Of a stretch of DNA of 17,858 bases, positions 14,366 through 17,858 are shown one piece after another. The translations under genes were made by a program, and so were the position numbers. Within the stretch, counting starts at the first letter, position 1, and every line of letters begins with the position of its first letter. Source of the stretch: Lachnospiraceae bacterium (GTDB taxonomy: Bacteria > Bacillota_A > Clostridia > Lachnospirales > Lachnospiraceae). Where the stretch lies: the NCBI GenBank assembly GCA_017960415.1, contig JAGCZE010000115.1, forward strand, positions 1-17,858, written 5' to 3'. A model generated the notes under the pieces. It did not search any database. It was not told the DNA's origin and saw only the letters and a program-made list of their open reading frames with translations.

Positions 14366-15310
14366 TTACCTCATTCCCTTGTCGTAAGGAATTCCTTCCG
14401 CCTTCGGTGCCCTTGAGTGTCTCGACGTGAATGCCAGTACGATCAGCGAGATCACGTAGGGAAGCATATTGTAGACACCGCCGGGTATATTAAGGTTCTT
14501 TAAGAATTCAAATCCGCTGTTTACATTCGACAGAGCCCTGAAGAATCCGAACAGCAATGCCGCAAGCGCGATCCTTGAAGGCTTCCATTGTCCGAAGATC
14601 ATTACAGCCAGTGCCAGGAAACCAAAGCCCGCAACGCCTACTTCGAACTTCCATGAACTTACGCCTGCCGTGATATAGCAGATTCCTCCGATGCCACCGA
14701 GTCCGCCCGAGATCAGGACGCCTGCCCAGCGCATCTTATAAACGTTGATACCTACCGAGTCAGCTGCCTGGGGATGCTCGCCGCAGGCCATCAGACGAAG
14801 TCCGAATCTGGTCTTGTAAAGGATCACATAGGCTGCAACAAGGGCCAGGATCGCGATCACCATGAACCAGTTGAACTCGTATCCCTCAACGAACAGGAAC
14901 TTCTTTCTGCCCGCGATATAAGCGATCTCGGAAGAAGGCTTCGTTGAATCTTCCGCAAGGTTGATCGACTTCGCAATAACCGTTGCGGCTGCGGTACCGA
15001 GCATGTTCATAGCCGTACCGATCAGGGTCTGGTCGGCTTTCAGCTTGATCGCAGCTACACCGAGCAGTGCGGAGTAAACAACTCCGACCGCGATGCTGAC
15101 AAACAGAACCGCTATGATCGTAACAAATGCCGAAACATCGCCGCCAAGGAACTTGAATGTCAGTGCGCCTCCCAATGCGCCCATTACCATGATACCCTCA
15201 AGACCCAGGTTGATAACACCGGAATGCTCCGAGAAACATCCGCCCAGCGCTACGAGGGAAAGAACGGCTGCGAACAAAAGTGTATACTGTATTAAGATAA
15301 CTATCATCAT
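14366..15310 (-). CDS. Nucleoside ABC transporter permease, BMP-associated family (NupQ/YufQ type)
   Basis: Integral membrane permease of 314 residues with about eight to nine hydrophobic segments, one of two non-identical permeases of a BMP-type importer. The family segment CGEHPQAADSVGINVYKMRW (about 175-194), followed by a Gly-rich stretch (SGGLGGIGG), matches the cytoplasmic loop expected to contact the ATPase. In characterised relatives the system imports purine or pyrimidine nucleosides; substrate here is inferred. It overlaps the other permease by 4 nt (ATGA), a sign of translational coupling, and AAGGAGG lies six bases before the ATG at 15310. A second ATG immediately follows and cannot be excluded as the start. 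Confidence 0.9.
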   Translation of the reverse strand: MMIVILIQYTLLFAAVLSLVALGGCFSEHSGVINLGLEGIMVMGALGGALTFKFLGGDVSAFVTIIAVLFVSIAVGVVYSALLGVAAIKLKADQTLIGTAMNMLGTAAATVIAKSINLAEDSTKPSSEIAYIAGRKKFLFVEGYEFNWFMVIAILALVAAYVILYKTRFGLRLMACGEHPQAADSVGINVYKMRWAGVLISGGLGGIGGICYITAGVSSWKFEVGVAGFGFLALAVMIFGQWKPSRIALAALLFGFFRALSNVNSGFEFLKNLNIPGGVYNMLPYVISLIVLAFTSRHSRAPKAEGIPYDKGMR

Positions 15311-16413
15311 TGCTCGCCTCCTTTCTTCTTACGGAGGACACCTGATTTGATCAGGTATTTGATCAATCCGGTAAATCCGCACAGATAGATGATGATCGCT
15401 GAGATCAGATCCGATATCTGCGCACAGAACATCGTCAGATCCACGTTTGAACCGCCGTCGGTGATGTGCTGGATAAAGTATGACGAGAAGATCGCACCTA
15501 TGGGGTTCAGACCGCCCAGGAACGCCGCCGCAATACCGTTAAAGCCCATGCCCGGAACAGAAGTCTGGTTGCAGTCCCACTGAGCAAAGTCGGTAAGGAA
15601 CAGAAGCGATGCACCGATACCGGCCAACAGTCCGCCGATAGCCAGTGTTACGACGATATTCCTCTTTTCTGCCATTCCTGCGTATTTTGCCGCATTTTTA
15701 TTGTATCCGGTTGCCTTCAGCTCATATCCGAATTTTGTCTTCGTCAGAACGATCCATACCGCAAAAGCGAAAAGTATCGAAATGACTATCGCAAGACCGA
15801 CATATTTGTTGTCATTAAAAAGCTTACCAAGTCCGAGTCCGGGTAATATAGCCTTCTGGTAATCTGCCTGGCTTGCAAGCTCAGGAGTATCCTTTCGTCC
15901 CGGGGTCAGATATCTGGCGAGGATCATGTTCGTGGTATACAGTGCTATCCAGTTCAGCATGATTCCCGAAATAACTTCATTTACGTTGCAATAAGCCTTC
16001 AGTAGTCCCGAGATAACGCCGAATGCTGCGCCTGCCACAGCCGCAAGGATCATACATCCGAACCAGTTCCAATGAAGTCCGAACACACCGTACAGTGCCG
16101 CACAGGCACCTGCTACATACTGTCCTGCCGCACCGATATTAAACAGACCTACTTTATACGAGAACAGGATCGAAAGCGAGCACATAAGAAGCGGTGCCGA
16201 CTTAACCAGTGTATTGCCGAGGCTCTGCAGCTTCTTCGCTCCGCTGTTCCATTTGAAGAAGTTCTGTATGATACGGAGCATTGCCGCGGGCGCACCCTTG
16301 GCATTGATGAACAACAGAACTATAAATCCGATCAGCAATCCCAGAAGGATACAGATGATGGAAGCAACAAATGATTGAACTCCGTCACTTTTCCAGAAGT
16401 CCTTTTTCTTCAT
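15307..16413 (-). CDS. Nucleoside ABC transporter permease, BMP-associated family (NupP/YufP type)
   Basis: The second permease, 368 residues, with a cytoplasmic N-terminus (MKKKDFWKSDG), a first membrane helix at about 15-35 and further helices to about 350, ending in a basic tail (LRKKKGGEQ). Family features are NEVISGIMLNWIALY in the middle and GYNKNAAKYAGMAEKRN, the loop that would couple to the ATPase. It pairs with the product of 14366-15310 to form the translocation pore. The start overlaps the ATPase stop (TAATG), so translation is coupled. Sugar ABC permeases of the RbsC superfamily are distant relatives, but the loop motifs and the two-permease arrangement favour the BMP/nucleoside group. 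Confidence 0.9.
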   Translation of the reverse strand: MKKKDFWKSDGVQSFVASIICILLGLLIGFIVLLFINAKGAPAAMLRIIQNFFKWNSGAKKLQSLGNTLVKSAPLLMCSLSILFSYKVGLFNIGAAGQYVAGACAALYGVFGLHWNWFGCMILAAVAGAAFGVISGLLKAYCNVNEVISGIMLNWIALYTTNMILARYLTPGRKDTPELASQADYQKAILPGLGLGKLFNDNKYVGLAIVISILFAFAVWIVLTKTKFGYELKATGYNKNAAKYAGMAEKRNIVVTLAIGGLLAGIGASLLFLTDFAQWDCNQTSVPGMGFNGIAAAFLGGLNPIGAIFSSYFIQHITDGGSNVDLTMFCAQISDLISAIIIYLCGFTGLIKYLIKSGVLRKKKGGEQ

Positions 16414-17858
16414 TATGCTTTCACCTCCATTCTCCTGGCTCCCGCCATGTAGAGACCGAGCTCTTCTTCGGTGGTCTTCTTCGGATCGAATTCACCCACG
16501 ATCTCGCCCTCGTACATAACCAGTATCCTGTCGGGAACATCCATAACCTCATCAAGCTCAAGGGATACGAGAAGAACCGCCTTGCCGGCATCACGCTGGG
16601 CTACCAGCTGCTTGTGGATATATTCGATAGCGCCGACGTCAAGGCCTCTTGTGGGCTGTACCGCTACGAGCAGTTCGGGATTCTTGTCGATCTCACGTGC
16701 TATGATCGCCTTCTGCTGATTGCCGCCCGACATGCTTCTTGCAATGGTTACGGCACCCTGTCCCGATCTTACGTCATACTGTTCGATCAGCCTGTCCGCG
16801 TAACTGCGGATGTTATCACGCCTTAAGAATCCGGCTTTATTCGTAAATTCAGGTTCAAAATAGCGCTGCAGCACCAGATTGTCCTCAAGGGAGTAATCCA
16901 GTACCAGTCCGTGTTTATGTCTGTCTTCAGGAATGTGGCTCATGCCCATGATGCTGCGCTTCCTGATGGACTGAGTCGTTATATCCTGACCGTCCAGCTC
17001 TATCTTTCCCGATACGAGAGGCTCAAGTCCGGTCAGTCCGTATACGAACTCGGTCTGTCCGTTGCCGTCGATACCTGCGATACAGACGATTTCTCCGGCC
17101 CTGACCTTCAATGAAACATTGTTCACGGCGTTCTTTTTATGAACCTTTGAAGCAACCGTCATGCCTTCGACATTCAGGATCACATCTCCGGGATGCGCTT
17201 CCTTCTTTTCAACATGGAAATTGACATTCCTGCCGACCATCATCGCCGACAGGTCCTGCATGGTCGTGTTCGCGGTCTCCACCGTTCCGATGTACTTACC
17301 CTTGCGCAGTACCGTACAGCGGTCCGCAACGTCCATGATCTCCTGCAATTTATGTGAAATGAACAGAATGCTCTTGCCCTCGGCCGCCAGGTTCTTCATG
17401 ATATGCATGAGTTCCTTGATCTCCTGGGGCGTAAGCACTGCCGTGGGCTCGTCGAAAATGAGTATCTCATTATCCCGGTAGAGCATCTTCAGGATCTCGG
17501 TCCTCTGCTGCATTCCGACCGTAATATCCTCGATCAGAGCATCAGGATCGATATTCAGTCCGTATTTCTCCGAAAGTGCGAGAACCTTCTTGCGTGCCTC
17601 GGCTTTCTGGAGCAACCCGCCCTTGACCGGTTCGACGCCGAGAATGATATTGTCCAGCACCGTAAAGCACTCAACCAGCTTAAAATGCTGATGCACCATA
17701 CCGATCCCGAGAGCATTGGCATCATTCGGATCCTTGATTTCCACAACCTTGCCGTCCTTCTTGATTACGCCTTCTTCAGGCTGATACAGACCAAAAAGAA
17801 CGCTCATAAGTGTGGACTTACCGGCGCCGTTTTCTCCCAGCACCGCATGGATCTCGCC
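16413..17858 (-). CDS. Nucleoside ABC transporter ATP-binding protein, tandem ATPase domains (NupO/YufO type), N-terminus outside window
   Basis: The reading frame runs to the right edge at 17858, giving 481 visible residues; about 30 N-terminal residues are missing against the usual 510 or so. The visible part begins GEIHAVLGENGAGKST, the first Walker A. The first domain has VGMQQR in place of a canonical LSGGQ and Walker B ILIFDEPTAVL. The second has a family-typical degenerate Walker A (GIDGNGQTEF), signature MSGGNQQK, and LLVAVQPTRGLD as Walker B. This two-domain plan is shared by RbsA/MglA-type and BMP-type ATPases; the following permeases place it in the latter. It powers uptake from the inner membrane face. 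Its stop overlaps the next start. The BMP-type binding lipoprotein would be expected upstream, beyond the edge. Confidence 0.92.
   Translation of the reverse strand, partial: GEIHAVLGENGAGKSTLMSVLFGLYQPEEGVIKKDGKVVEIKDPNDANALGIGMVHQHFKLVECFTVLDNIILGVEPVKGGLLQKAEARKKVLALSEKYGLNIDPDALIEDITVGMQQRTEILKMLYRDNEILIFDEPTAVLTPQEIKELMHIMKNLAAEGKSILFISHKLQEIMDVADRCTVLRKGKYIGTVETANTTMQDLSAMMVGRNVNFHVEKKEAHPGDVILNVEGMTVASKVHKKNAVNNVSLKVRAGEIVCIAGIDGNGQTEFVYGLTGLEPLVSGKIELDGQDITTQSIRKRSIMGMSHIPEDRHKHGLVLDYSLEDNLVLQRYFEPEFTNKAGFLRRDNIRSYADRLIEQYDVRSGQGAVTIARSMSGGNQQKAIIAREIDKNPELLVAVQPTRGLDVGAIEYIHKQLVAQRDAGKAVLLVSLELDEVMDVPDRILVMYEGEIVGEFDPKKTTEEELGLYMAGARRMEVKA

Overview
The window reads as a chromosomal segment of a low-to-mid GC Gram-positive bacterium, most likely a Clostridia/Lachnospiraceae-type anaerobe. 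This rests on strong AGGAGG-type ribosome binding sites, TTGaca/TATAAT-like promoters, a BMP-type nucleoside ABC importer, a Cthe_2159-type beta-helix lipoprotein, and a cobalamin-dependent methionine synthase lacking a SAM-reactivation domain. Genus cannot be fixed from the sequence alone. No tRNA, rRNA, CRISPR array, insertion sequence or phage gene was recognised.

Layout, left to right. (1) 68-3406 (+): a large cytoplasmic GH2 beta-galactosidase, ending at a long palindrome. (2) 5572-3576 (-): trpS followed by trmO, probably co-transcribed from a promoter at about 5.64 kb; trmO carries a 66-residue repeat insert. (3) 5813-7750 (+): a 645-residue protein of unknown function with a very acidic, tandemly repeated segment and a hydrophobic C-terminal tail, divergent from trpS. 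(4) 10581-7846 (-): cobalamin-dependent methionine synthase, split by a single in-frame TAA into a homocysteine/folate half and a corrinoid-binding half. (5) 11916-10804 (-): a lipoprotein with a beta-helix carbohydrate-binding-like domain, with its own promoter and terminator. (6) 17858-12199 (-): ATPase (cut by the window edge), two permeases, a small YegP-like protein and a secreted 5'-nucleotidase, ending at a clear terminator.

The last cluster makes metabolic sense: the secreted 5'-nucleotidase would release nucleosides outside the cell, and the ABC system would import them. The substrate-binding lipoprotein is expected just beyond the right edge. trpS-trmO pairs tRNA charging with tRNA modification.

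The most unusual signals are: the in-frame stop that splits MetH exactly between domains, followed by an ORF with no visible Shine-Dalgarno; in-frame tandem repeats (33, 36, 45 and about 48 bp units) inside four different genes, at least three of them in interdomain linkers or loops; the unknown acidic-repeat protein; and two intergenic palindromes, both between convergent genes, that share nearly the same arm sequence. No clearly new multi-gene system was identified.
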